From: an uncultured Alloprevotella sp.
GTDB lineage: Bacteria; Bacteroidota; Bacteroidia; Bacteroidales; Bacteroidaceae
DNA: 60,675 nucleotides
Assembly (NCBI GenBank): GCA_944322095.1
Contig: CALUNU010000015.1
Location: 1-60,675 of the forward strand
Direction: 5' to 3'
Below are positions 1 to 10,500 of this stretch, piece by piece. Below the pieces are notes generated by a model that had not been told where the DNA came from, searched no databases, and worked only from the letters and a program-made list of their open reading frames with translations. The first letter of the stretch is position 1, and every line of letters begins with the position of its first letter. A program made the position numbers and the translations under genes.

Positions 1-23
1 GCATCACGAAATCGCCATGCAAC

Positions 24-138
24 GGCCGCAAAGCGGTCGAACTACTCTATAACCGCGGGTGAGCCGGGCGAACCCGCGGACAGGATGACCATAGGAATGC
101 GGGCTTCAAAGAGGTCCAACCACAGCGAGCTTGCCCCG
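24..138. repeat. Composite palindromic repeat unit, copy 1
   Basis: About 115 bp made of three joined modules: GGCCGCAAAGCGG followed by TCGAAC, then CTCTATAACCGCGGGT with a downstream AACCCGCGG that forms a stem, then a CCTCAAAGAGG-like palindrome and CCAACCACAGCGAG. The same order recurs at 172-286 (offset exactly 148 bp) and at 46038-46143. I see no gene in 1-727. Reading frames across this region only translate the palindromes. Confidence 0.8.
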
Positions 139-171
139 CATCACACGCACAGAAACGACAACGGGCCGGCC

Positions 172-286
172 GGCCGCAAAGCGGTCGAACCACTCTGTAA
201 CCGCGGGTGAGCCGGGCGAACCCGCGGACAGGATGAGCATAGGAATGCGGGCCTCAAAGAGGTCCAACCACAGCGAGGATGCCCCG
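172..286. repeat. Composite palindromic repeat unit, copy 2
   Basis: Direct repeat of 24-138 with a few substitutions, for example CACTCTGTAACC in place of TACTCTATAACC and GGGCCTCAAAG in place of GGGCTTCAAAG. The CCGCGGGT/ACCCGCGG stem is kept unchanged. Confidence 0.8.
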
Positions 287-332
287 GCGCGGCAAAACTA
301 ACGACATCGCCGCGAAACGTGCCACACGGACG

Positions 333-525
333 TTCGACCCCCTTGGGGCCGGAAATGGAAGCGGGTTCGTGTCCGCGGGTTCGCTTCGCTCACCCGCGGC
401 TATAGAATAGGACGGCCCATATAGGGCCGGCACCATCGCGGGAGATACGAGACTCCACACTTGCACCCCACCAAGCTACGACGAGGCGGAGCTGGACGGC
501 CCATATAGGACCGGCACCATCGCGG
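333..525. repeat. Palindrome mosaic in inverted orientation
   Basis: Contains TTCGACCCCCTTGGGGCC, then TCCGCGGGTTCGC with CTCACCCGCGG (the same stem as at 24-138 but reversed), CTATAGAATAG, and two copies of GGCCCATATAGGGCCGG or its variant. The same module order is found at 45773-45957 and 46194-46378, so it is a recurrent composite and not random GC-rich sequence. Confidence 0.75.
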
Positions 526-669
526 GAGACGTGCACCGCCACGCATATACTACAGACCATCACGCCTACGGACGCGGCAGCGCGCCCAGCAGCGCCCCTG
601 CCACACGGGATATAACATGGCAAAGGGCGTTTCTTTCAGCCGCTTGCGGGATGTTCGTGAAAAAAATCG

Positions 670-678
670 TACCTTTGC
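670..678 (+). promoter_or_regulatory. Bacteroidota-type -7 element upstream of the GNAT gene
   Basis: TACCTTTGC matches the TAnnTTTG consensus and lies 50 bp before the ATG at 728. No clear -33 TTTG is visible. Confidence 0.6.
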
Positions 679-727
679 ACGCGGTATACCGTTTTTATTT
701 TTATACAGCAAACAGCCATCGGGAGAA

Positions 728-1861
728 ATGTCCGTCGAAATCAAGAAAGTTACGAGCAGAAAGGAGCTGAAACAGTTCATCCGTTTCAATTACGAGTTCT
801 ACAAAAACAATCCCTATGCCGTCCCCGACCTGTACGACGACATGTTGCGCACGTTCTCGCCGGGCAAGAACGCAGCCTTCGACTTCTGCGAGGCCGACTA
901 TTTCCTGGCCTTGCGCGAGGGACGCATCGTGGGCCGCGTGGCGGCCATCATCAACCGCCGCGCCAACGCCGCGTGGAAAAAGCGCCAGGTGCGCTTCGGG
1001 TGGATCGACTTCATCGACGACATCGAGGTGAGCCGCGCCCTCATCGACACCGTCAAGCAGTGGGGACGCGAGCGCGGCATGGACACCATCGAGGGCCCGC
1101 TGGGCTTCACCGACCTCGACGCCGAGGGCATGCTCATCGAGGGCTTCGACCAGCTCTCCACCATGGCCACCACGTACAACTATCCCTACTACCCCCGCCA
1201 CATGGAGCAGCTGGGCCTCGTCAAGGCTGTCGACTGGGTGGAGATGAAAATCTACGTGCCCGACGAAATCCCCGAGAAGCACCTGCGCATTGCCGACATC
1301 ATACGGCGCAAGTATGGCCTGCACGTGCGCAAGCTCAGCGGCAAGCGCGGCCTGCGCCGCTCGGGCCTGGTGCACGACATCTTCCGCCTGGTCAACCAGG
1401 CCTATGCCCCCCTGTTCGGCTTCTCGGAGATGACCGAGCGGCAGATCGACCAGTACGTCGGCACCTATCTGCCCGTGCTCGACCTGCGCATGGTCACCAT
1501 CGTCGAAAACGCCGAGGGCGAGCTCGTGGCCGTGGGCATCTCGATGCCCTCGCTCTCGCACGCCCTGCAACGGGCCCGGGGCCGGCTGCTGCCCTTCGGG
1601 TGGTTCCACCTGCTGCGCGCCCTCAGCTGGCGGCGCCCCGAGGCGCTCGACCTGCTGCTGGTGGCCGTGCGTCCCGACTATCAGAACAAGGGCGTCAACG
1701 CCCTGCTCTTCACCGACCTCATCCCCGTCTACCAGAAGCTCGGCTTCAAGTATGCCGAGAGCAACCCCGAGCTCGAGATGAACGAAAAGGTGCAGAACCA
1801 GTGGCAATACTTCCACACGGAGCAGCATAAGCGCCGCCGCTGCTTCACGGCCCCCCTCTGA
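728..1861 (+). CDS. GNAT-family N-acetyltransferase-like protein
   Basis: The 377-residue protein carries a C-terminal acetyl-CoA-binding region of GNAT type ([17 protein letters not shown], about residue 315) and a long N-terminal half that begins with GNAT-like strands. It is a common conserved protein in Bacteroidales. Its acyl acceptor is unknown, so the enzymatic role is inferred from the fold only. I chose the ATG at 728 because it gives the usual MSVEIKKV start and lies 50 bp after a TACCTTTGC promoter box. An in-frame ATG at 617 would lie upstream of that promoter. The next gene, parE, starts 76 bp downstream on the same strand. Confidence 0.8.
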   Translation: MSVEIKKVTSRKELKQFIRFNYEFYKNNPYAVPDLYDDMLRTFSPGKNAAFDFCEADYFLALREGRIVGRVAAIINRRANAAWKKRQVRFGWIDFIDDIEVSRALIDTVKQWGRERGMDTIEGPLGFTDLDAEGMLIEGFDQLSTMATTYNYPYYPRHMEQLGLVKAVDWVEMKIYVPDEIPEKHLRIADIIRRKYGLHVRKLSGKRGLRRSGLVHDIFRLVNQAYAPLFGFSEMTERQIDQYVGTYLPVLDLRMVTIVENAEGELVAVGISMPSLSHALQRARGRLLPFGWFHLLRALSWRRPEALDLLLVAVRPDYQNKGVNALLFTDLIPVYQKLGFKYAESNPELEMNEKVQNQWQYFHTEQHKRRRCFTAPL

Positions 1862-1937
1862 CGCCCGCACCCCCGGCGGCCGCCACGGCGCGGCCCGCGG
1901 CCATGGGGCCGCCCCTCCCTCCTTTCCCCGCACCCTT

Positions 1938-3998
1938 ATGCAAGAAGAACAGAACATACAGCAACCCGCACGCTCCGCCGCCGACTACACGGAGAAGAAC
2001 ATACGCACGCTCGAAGGGGCCGAACACATACGCCGGCGCCCGGGCATGTACATCGGCCGCCTGGGCGACGGCTCGCACGCCGAGGACGGCATCTACGTGC
2101 TGCTGAAGGAAACCATCGACAACAGCATCGACGAGTTTAACGAAGGCTTTGGCAAGCGCATCGAGGTGGACGTCGACGACGACCTGCGCGCCTCCGTGCG
2201 CGACTATGGCCGGGGCATCCCCCTGGGCAGCCTGGTCGACGCCGTTTCGAAGCTCAACACGGGGGCCAAGTACGACACAGCCGTCTTCACCGCCAGCGTG
2301 GGCCTCAACGGCGTGGGCCTCAAAGCCGTCAACGCCCTGAGCTCGCGCTTCGTGGCCCGCAGCTTCCGCGACGGGCAGATGCGCGAGGCCGTCTTCGAGC
2401 GCGGCAACCTCGTGGCCGACACCACCGGGCCCACCGACGAGGAGAACGGCACCTACGTTTTCTTCGAGCCCGACGCCACGCTCTTCCAGGGCTACCGCTT
2501 CCACGCCGAGTTTGTCGAAACGATGCTGCGCAACTACACCTACCTCAACACGGGGCTCGCCATCTTCCACAACGGCCGCCGCATCATCAGCCGCAACGGC
2601 CTCGAAGACCTCCTGCGCGACAACATGACGGCCCCGGGCCTCTACCCCATCGTCCATCTGCGCGGCGAGGGCATCGACATTGCCTTTACCCACACCTCGC
2701 AGTATGGCGAGGAGTACTATTCCTTCGTCAACGGCCAGCACACCACGCAGGGCGGCACCCACCAGAGCGCCTTCAAGGAGCACATTGCCCGCACCATCAA
2801 GGAATATTTCGGCAAAAACTTCGACGTGCAGGACGTGCGCAACGGACTGGTGGCCGCCATCGCCGTGCGCGTCATCGAGCCCCTCTTTGAGAGCCAGACC
2901 AAGATAAAGCTCGGCTCGCTCGTCATGGCCCCGCCCAAGGACTCGGAGGGACATCCCTTCCCCCTCTCGGGCGTGAGCGTCAACAAGTTTGTGGGCGATT
3001 TCGTCAAGGAAAACGTCGACAACTATCTCCACAAGCACCTGGACGTGGCCGACGTCATCCTGCAGAAAATACAGGAGAGCGAAAAGGAACGCAAGGCCAT
3101 TGCCGGCGTGACAAAGCTGGCCCGCGAACGCGCCAAGAAGGCCAACCTGCACAACCGCAAGCTGCGCGACTGCCGCATCCACCTGAACGACCCCGCGCCC
3201 AAAAGCCGCAAGGACGACGACGACGAGGGCGGCGACCCCCGCATGGAGAGCGCCATCTTCATCACCGAGGGCGACTCGGCCAGCGGCTCCATCACCAAGA
3301 GCCGCGACGTCAACACGCAGGCCGTCTTCTCCTTGCGCGGCAAGCCCCTCAACTGCTACGGGCTCACCAAAAAGGTGGTGTACGAGAACGAAGAGTTTAA
3401 CCTCCTGCAAGCCGCCCTCAACATCGAGGACGGCCTCGACGGACTGCGCTACAACAAGGTCATCGTGGCCACCGACGCCGACGTGGACGGCATGCACATC
3501 CGCCTGCTCATGATTACGTTCTTCCTGCAATTCTTCCCCGAGCTCATCAAGAAGGGCCACGTCTTCATTTTGCAGACGCCCCTGTTCCGCGTGCGCAACA
3601 AGAAGAAAAAGACAGCCCGCGCAGCCGCCGCGGGCAAGGCTGCGGCCGGCGAGGCCGTGCTGCGCAAGGTGCGCACGAGCGACCGCTCCGAGTTTGAAAC
3701 GGTCTACTGCTACACCGACGAGGAACGCCAGGCGGCCATACGGCGCCTGGGCCCCGACCCCGAGATAACGCGCTTCAAGGGGCTGGGCGAAATCTCGCCC
3801 GAGGAGTTCAAGCACTTCATCGGCCCCGACATACGCCTCGAGCAGGTCACCCTCCACAAGGGCGACCAGGTGGCCGGCCTGCTCGAATACTACATGGGCA
3901 AGAACACGCCCGAGCGCCAGAACTTCATCATCGATAACCTCGTGGTCGAGGAGGATCCCGTCGAGGAGGAACCTGCCACGGCCGCCGCAACCCGTTAA
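1938..3998 (+). CDS. parE: DNA topoisomerase IV subunit B
   Basis: This is the ATPase and Toprim subunit of the type IIA topoisomerase that decatenates chromosomes. The GHKL ATPase domain shows ETIDNSIDE (about residues 58-66), DYGRGIP (about 89) and [11 protein letters not shown] (about 122). The Toprim domain shows [10 protein letters not shown] (about 442) and [10 protein letters not shown] (about 512). The 686 residues include a lysine- and alanine-rich insert around residues 555-575 and an acidic tail. gyrB is separate at 15592. The H-to-N change in the GLHGVG-type motif (GLNGVG here) and the divergent Toprim support ParE rather than GyrB. coaD follows after 9 bp, so the two are probably cotranscribed. 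The partner parA/parC is not in the window. Confidence 0.9.
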   Translation: MQEEQNIQQPARSAADYTEKNIRTLEGAEHIRRRPGMYIGRLGDGSHAEDGIYVLLKETIDNSIDEFNEGFGKRIEVDVDDDLRASVRDYGRGIPLGSLVDAVSKLNTGAKYDTAVFTASVGLNGVGLKAVNALSSRFVARSFRDGQMREAVFERGNLVADTTGPTDEENGTYVFFEPDATLFQGYRFHAEFVETMLRNYTYLNTGLAIFHNGRRIISRNGLEDLLRDNMTAPGLYPIVHLRGEGIDIAFTHTSQYGEEYYSFVNGQHTTQGGTHQSAFKEHIARTIKEYFGKNFDVQDVRNGLVAAIAVRVIEPLFESQTKIKLGSLVMAPPKDSEGHPFPLSGVSVNKFVGDFVKENVDNYLHKHLDVADVILQKIQESEKERKAIAGVTKLARERAKKANLHNRKLRDCRIHLNDPAPKSRKDDDDEGGDPRMESAIFITEGDSASGSITKSRDVNTQAVFSLRGKPLNCYGLTKKVVYENEEFNLLQAALNIEDGLDGLRYNKVIVATDADVDGMHIRLLMITFFLQFFPELIKKGHVFILQTPLFRVRNKKKKTARAAAAGKAAAGEAVLRKVRTSDRSEFETVYCYTDEERQAAIRRLGPDPEITRFKGLGEISPEEFKHFIGPDIRLEQVTLHKGDQVAGLLEYYMGKNTPERQNFIIDNLVVEEDPVEEEPATAAATR

Positions 3999-4007
3999 AC
4001 CCCGGTC

Positions 4008-4499
4008 ATGCACTCTCCCAACTCCCGGCGTAAAATCGCCATCTTCCCGGGCTCGTTCGACCCCTTCACCGTGGGCCACGCCAGCATCGTGGAGCGCGGC
4101 CTGCCTCTGTTCGACGAAATCGTCATCGGCGTGGGCGTCAACGAAAACAAACGTGCCCTCTACACCAGCGACCGCCGCGTCGAGGCCATCAGCCGCCTCT
4201 ATGCCCACGAGCCACGCGTGCGCGTCGAGGCCTACGACGACCTCACCGTCGACTTTGCCCGCCGCTGCGGCGCCAGCTTCATCCTGCGCGGCCTGCGCTC
4301 GGTCAAGGACTTCGAGTATGAGCGCGACATCGCCAACATGAACCACCGCCTCACGGGCATCGAGACGGTGCTGCTCTTCACCGAGCCCCACTATTCGAGC
4401 ATCTCGTCGAGCGTCGTGCGCGAGCTCATCGCCTTTGGCAAGGACGTGCACGACTTCCTGCCCGCACCCCGCCCCGAGGCAGACGCCGACGCGCGCTGA
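4008..4499 (+). CDS. coaD: Pantetheine-phosphate adenylyltransferase
   Basis: The enzyme transfers AMP from ATP to 4'-phosphopantetheine to give dephospho-CoA in coenzyme A synthesis. The 163-residue protein has the nucleotidyltransferase signature FPGSFDPFTVGHASIVERG (residues about 13-31, TxGH class), the phosphate-binding RGLRSVKDFEYE segment, and the SSISSSVVRELI motif near the C-terminus. The length matches the family. It starts 9 bp after parE, a pairing that recurs in Bacteroidales genomes. The C-terminal tail PRPEADADAR is slightly extended. Confidence 0.95.
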   Translation: MHSPNSRRKIAIFPGSFDPFTVGHASIVERGLPLFDEIVIGVGVNENKRALYTSDRRVEAISRLYAHEPRVRVEAYDDLTVDFARRCGASFILRGLRSVKDFEYERDIANMNHRLTGIETVLLFTEPHYSSISSSVVRELIAFGKDVHDFLPAPRPEADADAR

Positions 4500-4567
4500 C
4501 GCCCGCTCCCTCGCGCGCACGCGTATATATATAATGTGTCACACCCTTTTATACCCCTTATACTGAT

Positions 4568-6358
4568 TTGAAAACGTTTGAAGAACTTGGCGTCTCGGAA
4601 GAAATCCGCCGCGCCATCAGCGAAATGGGCTACGAAAACCCCATGCCCGTGCAAGAAGAAGTGATTCCCTACCTCCTGGGCACGGGCAACGACGTCATCG
4701 CCCTGGCCCAGACGGGCACGGGCAAGACGGCCGCCTACGGCCTGCCCGTGCTCCAAAAGGTCGACCCCGCCGACCGCCGCACGCAGGCCGTCATCCTGAG
4801 CCCCACACGCGAGCTCTGCCTGCAAATTGCCGGCGACCTGAAAGACTATTCGCGATACATCGACGGGCTGCACGTGCTGGCCGTCTACGGCGGCTCGAGC
4901 ATCGAGAGCCAGATACGCACCCTGCGCAAGGGGGCCCAGGTCATCGTGGCCACCCCCGGACGCCTCATCGACCTCATGAAGCGCGGCGTGGCCAAGCTCG
5001 ACGCCGTGGAGAACGTCGTGCTCGACGAAGCCGACGAAATGCTCAACATGGGCTTCACCGACAGCATCGACGCCATCCTGGCGGGCGTGCCCGAAGAGCG
5101 CAATACGCTCCTCTTCTCGGCCACCATGAGCAAAGACATCGAGCGCATCGCCAAAAACTATCTGCACGACTACAAGGAAATCGTCGTCGGCTCGCGCAAC
5201 GAAGGCGCCGAGAACGTCAACCACATCTACTACCTGGTGCATGCCAAAGACAAGTATCTCGCCCTGAAGCGCCTCGTCGACTACTATCCCAAAATCTACG
5301 CCATCATCTTCTGCCGCACCCGTCTCGAGACGCAGGAGGTGGCCGACCTTCTCATACGCGACGGCTACAACGCCGACTCGCTCCACGGTGACCTCTCGCA
5401 GGCTCAACGCGACCTGACGATGCAGAAGTTCCGTCAGCACCGCCTGCAACTGCTCGTGGCCACCGACGTGGCCGCACGCGGACTGGACGTCGAGGACCTG
5501 ACGCACGTCATCAACTACGGCCTGCCCGACGACGTCGAAAACTATACCCACCGCAGCGGGCGCACCGGGCGCGCGGGCAAGCGCGGCACGAGCCTCAGCA
5601 TCATCCACCTGCGCGAGAAGGGCAAGGTGCGCGTCATCGAAAAGGTGATCGGCAAGAAGTTTGAGGCAGGACAGCTCCCCGACCCCAAGGAAATATGCAC
5701 CAAGCAGCTCTACCACGTCATCGACCAGCTCGAACGAACGGCTGTCGATGAAACACAGATCACACCTTTCCTGCCAGAGGTGTACCGCAAGCTCGAATGG
5801 CTCACCAAGGAAGACCTCATCAAGCGCGTCGTAAGCCGCGAGTTCGGACGCTTCCTGCAATACTACGCCAATGCACCCGAAATAGAGGTGCCCGCCGACC
5901 GCTCGCGCCAGCGCGACAAGGAGCGCCGCCCCGCCCGCGAGGCACGCGGCGGAGAGAGCCGCCCGCGCGGCGAGCGAGGCCACGCCGACCACAAGCCCGA
6001 GGAGGGCTACACGCGCCTCTTCATCAACCTGGGCAAGCGCGACAATTTTTACGCCCGCGAAATCATCAACCTCGTCAACCGCTACGTCAAGGGACAGGTG
6101 GACATCGGCCGCATCGACCTGACGACCAACTGCTCTTTCTTCGAGGTGCCCAGCGAATATGCCGAGACCGTCATGCACAAGATGGCCCGCGCCAAGGTGG
6201 GCGAGCGGCGCGTCGTTGTCGACTGGGCCGACCGCGAGCCGCGCGACGCCGCCCGACGCCCCCGCCGCCCGCGCTCCGATGCCGAAAACACCGGCACCAA
6301 GGGCAATAAAAGCAAAACGTACAAAAAGGACGACTGGAAGCAGTTCTTCGACCACTGA
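4568..6358 (+). CDS. DEAD-box ATP-dependent RNA helicase
   Basis: The 596-residue helicase has a Q-motif region (about residues 1-30), Walker A AQTGTGKT (about 48), PTRELCLQ, TPGRL, the DEAD box (about 153), SAT (about 184) and HRSGRTGRAGKRG (about 328). After an arginine-rich linker at about 440-475 there is a DbpA-type RNA-binding fold (YTRLFINLG to VVVDWAD, about 480-560). It probably unwinds rRNA or mRNA duplexes in ribosome assembly or cold adaptation. The start is TTG at 4568, chosen because it yields the family's normal N-terminus MKTFEELGV. No in-frame ATG precedes the Q motif. An AT-rich 60-bp gap separates it from coaD. Confidence 0.9.
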   Translation: MKTFEELGVSEEIRRAISEMGYENPMPVQEEVIPYLLGTGNDVIALAQTGTGKTAAYGLPVLQKVDPADRRTQAVILSPTRELCLQIAGDLKDYSRYIDGLHVLAVYGGSSIESQIRTLRKGAQVIVATPGRLIDLMKRGVAKLDAVENVVLDEADEMLNMGFTDSIDAILAGVPEERNTLLFSATMSKDIERIAKNYLHDYKEIVVGSRNEGAENVNHIYYLVHAKDKYLALKRLVDYYPKIYAIIFCRTRLETQEVADLLIRDGYNADSLHGDLSQAQRDLTMQKFRQHRLQLLVATDVAARGLDVEDLTHVINYGLPDDVENYTHRSGRTGRAGKRGTSLSIIHLREKGKVRVIEKVIGKKFEAGQLPDPKEICTKQLYHVIDQLERTAVDETQITPFLPEVYRKLEWLTKEDLIKRVVSREFGRFLQYYANAPEIEVPADRSRQRDKERRPAREARGGESRPRGERGHADHKPEEGYTRLFINLGKRDNFYAREIINLVNRYVKGQVDIGRIDLTTNCSFFEVPSEYAETVMHKMARAKVGERRVVVDWADREPRDAARRPRRPRSDAENTGTKGNKSKTYKKDDWKQFFDH

Positions 6359-6394
6359 TCATGCCACTCACTCCTTATTATATATAACAGACAC

Positions 6395-7075
6395 ATGACC
6401 CGAACGCTACGCATCGCGCTGCTTGCCGCCCTGCTGTCGGCAGCAGCCACCACCCTGCCCGCCCAGAACCTACTGCTCAGGCTCGGCGGCGGACTGGCCT
6501 CGCAAGGCACAGAAGCACGCCCCGTGGGCGCCTTCCAGATCGGCGTGGGCTACGAATACGAGTTCGACCAGCACTGGACGTTCGCCCCCTCGCTCGTCTT
6601 CTACGGCAAGGGCTGGAAAGAGGCCGACCGTCTCGTGCCCGTACTCGACGACAACGGCCAACCCGTACTCGACGAAGAAGGCGAGCCCGCCCAAAGCATC
6701 ATGGACCGATCGGCCACGGCCAACTATCTGGCCCTGCCCCTCACGTTCAACTGCTACTTGCGAACGGGAACGAACGGCTACGTCGTCCTATCGGCCGGTC
6801 CCTACGTGGCCTGCGGCCTCAACGGAAAAATAAAGACACGCGGCGACGGCCGCGAACCCGGCAGCCGGAAGATGTACTACGAGGACAAGACATTCGACTC
6901 ACCCGGCACCCGACGCTTCGATGCCGGCATCACCTTTGGTGGAGGCTATCAGTTTCGCGGAGGCATCACCGTCGGCCTGCAAGGCGACTTCTCGCTCACG
7001 CGCTTTGCCGACGGCGGCGGACGCAACCGCTCGGGCCTCATCACGCTGGCCTACAACTTCGACTCCCTCTTCTGA
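6395..7075 (+). CDS. Outer-membrane beta-barrel protein, PorT-like
   Basis: The 226-residue protein starts with a signal peptide (MTRTLRIALLAALLSAAATTLPAQ, cut after about residue 24; Bacteroidota signal peptides often end in AQ). Alternating amphipathic strands follow, such as FQIGVGYEYEF, LALPLTFNCYL, YVVLSAGPYVACG and ITFGGGYQF, and it ends in the aromatic strand LITLAYNFDSLF. This is typical of small OMP_b-brl_2 barrels of about eight strands. The substrate or role is unknown. It starts 36 bp after the helicase and may be read from the same transcript. Confidence 0.8.
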   Translation: MTRTLRIALLAALLSAAATTLPAQNLLLRLGGGLASQGTEARPVGAFQIGVGYEYEFDQHWTFAPSLVFYGKGWKEADRLVPVLDDNGQPVLDEEGEPAQSIMDRSATANYLALPLTFNCYLRTGTNGYVVLSAGPYVACGLNGKIKTRGDGREPGSRKMYYEDKTFDSPGTRRFDAGITFGGGYQFRGGITVGLQGDFSLTRFADGGGRNRSGLITLAYNFDSLF

Positions 7076-7103
7076 CAGCCGCGCGAAATACCCACATTTA
7101 GGT

Positions 7104-7136
7104 ATTGCCAACGCACGCCGTCGGCCCTATCTTTGC
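7104..7136 (+). promoter_or_regulatory. Promoter of the candidate small RNA
   Basis: ATTG at 7104-7107 and TATCTTTGC at 7128-7136 are separated by 20 bp, the expected -33/-7 spacing in Bacteroidota. No coding start with a plausible product follows, which points to a non-coding transcript. Confidence 0.65.
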
Positions 7137-7140
7137 ACCT

Positions 7141-7285
7141 GTGAACTTACCACCTCCCGCGCGAGGGAACGGTGCGGAACCCGCAGCGTCGCGACGACAG
7201 CCGGGGACGACGAAGTTAAGTGAGAATTTAAATTGTTATGTCCATGTTCGCAAAAGGCCACCCGCCGCAAGCCGGGTGGCCTTTG
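7141..7285 (+). ncRNA. Candidate small non-coding RNA of about 145 nt
   Basis: The segment runs from just after a TATCTTTGC promoter box to an intrinsic terminator at 7253-7284. The first bases GUGAAC (7141-7146) can pair with GUUCGC (7246-7251), with one G-U pair, directly in front of the terminator. This would close the RNA into a long, partly open hairpin. Internal stems include GCGG-aac-CCGC (7173-7183) and GUCG-cga-CGAC. A closed rod with a bubble, its own promoter and a terminator resembles 6S RNA, or the Bacteroidales-1 type that has been proposed as its counterpart. I cannot confirm the family. It lacks the conserved SRP loop sequence and is too short for tmRNA or RNase P RNA. Confidence 0.5.
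7253..7284 (+). terminator. Intrinsic terminator of the candidate small RNA
   Basis: Perfect 12-bp stem AAAGGCCACCCG/CGGGTGGCCTTT with an 8-nt loop. The U run is only three long. Confidence 0.7.
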
Positions 7286-7462
7286 CCGTTGCCGAAGGCA
7301 CGCATCTCAGGTCCGCCTGCCAGACTGCCGACCGCGTAGAAAAGCACATTCGCCATGAAATAGCCCCAACAGCATTTGGCCACAACGGGTGCCAAAGCTT
7401 AAACTTCGTCAAAAACGATGATTTTCCCGGACTGACCGCGCACGCAGGCCGCTTTTAATCCT

Positions 7463-7470
7463 TATATTTG
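7463..7470 (+). promoter_or_regulatory. -7 element for the first large surface protein
   Basis: TATATTTG lies 61 bp before the ATG at 7532. The rest of 7286-7462 shows no gene or strong structure. Confidence 0.55.
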
Positions 7471-7531
7471 TGCGCGATTTAAATCTACCATCAATCAATA
7501 ACTTAACTTACAACCAACAAATTCTACTTCA

Positions 7532-10500
7532 ATGAAAAAGTTGCATTACCTCTCAGCGTTCTTGCTGTTAGCAGCAGGAGCCACGAGTTCGTACGCACAG
7601 AAGTGGGTCGTAAACGACGGGGATGAATACCTCACGTCCATCCCTGTTGGAGTTCCGGTTGCCCTCCACTCGGTCACCGGCAACGCCTACTTATGCGGAA
7701 CGGGCAACGGCGTGTCCAACATTACGGACAACTGCGCTTTCGTATTCGAAGATGCCGGCAACGGCACCTATCGTCTGAAGCAATATGAAACAAATCTGTA
7801 CTTTGGCGACCAGGAATTGGGCGGCACCTCCGACAGTTCCGACACACCTCCCTCGCAGAACCCGAGCGACTTCACGTGGATGACGGAAAATCCCGATGAA
7901 GCTTTCACATTCTTCGCCAACAACCCCAATCCAGAAGCCAGCGGCGAAGCAGGGGAAGTTGATTATGAAACAGCAAAGGGGCTGACAAGCGCCACCTACG
8001 AGGCTGAAAACATAACGCGCTACTTCATCTTCACGCGTTCCCCGCTGAAGAGCGACAACGTAGCCACATACCTCGGCTACTACAGCGCCAAGCCGTTCCT
8101 CTCTCCGTGGGTCGACACGAACCTCTGGACCGTCAGCAAGCTGAGCGAGGCTCCCGCCTTCTCGCAGCTGCAGACCGTCCTGACCGAGCTCTTCCCCAAC
8201 AACGTCACGGGCGACAACTATCCCGTGGGCGACAACCCCGGCCAGATCTCGCAGGAACTGTTTAACGAAGCCGAATCGCTCGTCACGACAGCCCGCGGCT
8301 ACACCTCATCGACTGATGAGGCAACGATTCTTACCATGATCGACCAGCTGCGCGCCATCAAGGAGCGCCTGAACACGGAGTACAACCCCGTTGTGGCCGG
8401 CTACTACTACATCAAGAACTACCGCTCGGACAACAACGGCGTTTATGCCGCCGCAAACGGTGTGAAGTGGAAGGCTTCATACGACTTCCCCGCTGAGCCC
8501 GCCGTAGACGACGCTTCCTATCTGTGGGAGTTCATCGAAACGGAGGGCGGCTTCGCCATCCGCAACTACGCCACGGGCGAGTATGTAAACGACATCGCCA
8601 ACAACTCCGTCATCCTGCCTTTCACGGATACACCCGTTGCTCACACTTTTACGCACAATCCTGAAAACGAACTGGGCCGTGGCGACGTATTTACCATTGC
8701 CGCTGCCAACCACGCAAACGAGGCTACATGGAACGCTGACCCCGCCGGCAACATCGTATATTGGGGTGCAGTCAACGCATCGGGCAACAGCTTCACGCTC
8801 CACAAGGTGGACGAAAGCGCTCTCGGTGGCCTGGCAGAGTTGGTTGAGCAGAACCGTCTGAACGACAACCTGACGAGCCTCTACAACGAAGCCTTCGCGC
8901 TCTACCTGAGCGGCCGCCGCTTCACGAGCGACGCTACGGCCGACAGCGACTACACCGTGCCCGGTCTGGCTGAAGACGCCTCTCTGCTGAGCTCCAACGC
9001 TCCTGAAACGACCGAAGGCGAAATTGCCAACGCAGTCGACCTCGACCTCAACACCTACTTCCACACGGCATGGAGCAGCGGGGCTTCGACCGAACCCCAA
9101 AACACGATTCACTATCTGCAAGCCAACCTGGCAGAGCCGGTTGAGACGGGTGCCTTGACGCTGAAGATGACGAAGCGTTGGAAAGCCAACGGTGCAAGCG
9201 ACGACTCTCCTGCTGTCGTTGAAATCCAGGCCTCGACCGACGGTTCGACCTTTACGACCGTATCGGGCTACAGCAACGTTACCATCGACTACGCTTACAG
9301 CGCCACCTACAACGAGGAAACACGTGAGAACATGACGACCCTGCTCAACGTCGACGGCATACCCTCCGGCACGCAGGCCATCCGCATGCTCGTGAAGAAT
9401 ACGCCATCGAAAAAGAAGAACGGCCAAGGCAACGTGTTCTTCTCGCTGAGCGAATTCCACGTTTACAGCGCTACGTACAACGCCGAGTCGCCTTACGAGC
9501 AGGTACCGGCCGAGATGCGTGCCGAGTTCGAAACGCAAATGAGCGCTGCCGAGGCTGAGCTGAACGCTGAAAAAGCAACACAGGCCACCATCGACGCCCT
9601 GCAGGCTGCCTACGACAACGTACACGACAACATGCCTGAGCCCTCTATCGCCCGCGAAGCCGTAGAAGCAGCCCGCACCTATCTGGAAACTGCCCAGGAA
9701 GGCGAAGGCATCGGCTACTTCCGCACGGGTGGTAAGGAAGCCTTCCAGGCTGCCATCGACGCTCAGGAGGCCAACATCTCCGACAACATGACGCTCGAGC
9801 AGGTGAACTCCGTAGTCAGCGCCATCGACGCTGCCACGGCTGAGTTCGACACATACCTCATCCTGCCCGAGACAGGCAAGCTCTACACGGTTCAGGCCGG
9901 TACAAGCACGACTTCGCTGACCGACCAGTATCTCTACGCCGTCAACGTGAACACACCTGCCAAGTGGGGTGGCTACGACACGACGCCCGACGACGAAAAC
10001 GATACGAACGTCGACCCCGCAACCAACTATGCATACCTCTGGTTCGTCGAGAGCGTTGACGGAACCGAAGTAACGCTCCGCAACCTTGGAACGGGCCTCT
10101 ACGTGGGCAACCAGAACACGCGCAACAGCGCCGTGCCCGTTACGCTTGAGCCCACCACCGTCACGCTGCGCTATGCACGCACCGCCGGTCTGCTCAACGT
10201 AGTTGTAGGCGACGGCATGTATCTCAACTCTCAGGAAGGCTCTGGCAACTGGGTGGCTTGGGATCAGGCCGAAGGCACCGACAACAGCGCCGTTAAGTTC
10301 ACCGAGTTCACAAGCGACCTCAGCCAGACCTACGGTTCGACGAGCTTCACCTTGCCCGAAGGCAACACGACACAGTTCCTCTGCCTGCCGTATGAGGTAT
10401 GGTCGTACGCAGACCAGGGCAGCTTCTACACCGTCGCCGGTAAGGTGGGTGAAAACCTCTACCTCAGCCCCGTTGACGAGCGCTCTAACATCGCAGCCGG

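Noticed and set aside
254..466. Short frames translating to patterns such as AAGERSEPAD in many gaps
   Set aside because: They are translations of the CCGCGGGT palindrome and occur in either strand with no promoter or conserved start.
701..1957. Long minus-strand open frame across the GNAT gene
   Set aside because: It is antisense to a gene with recognisable domains. In GC-rich DNA such frames arise from codon bias, and its translation shows no family pattern.
1845..4520. Minus-strand open frame of almost 900 codons across parE and coaD
   Set aside because: Antisense shadow of two well-supported genes, with a low-complexity Ala/Val/Asp/Gly-rich translation.
7141..7252. SRP (4.5S) RNA
   Set aside because: The GCGGAACCCGC hairpin superficially resembles the SRP tip, but the conserved symmetric loop and the GGAAGCAGCC-like sequence are missing.
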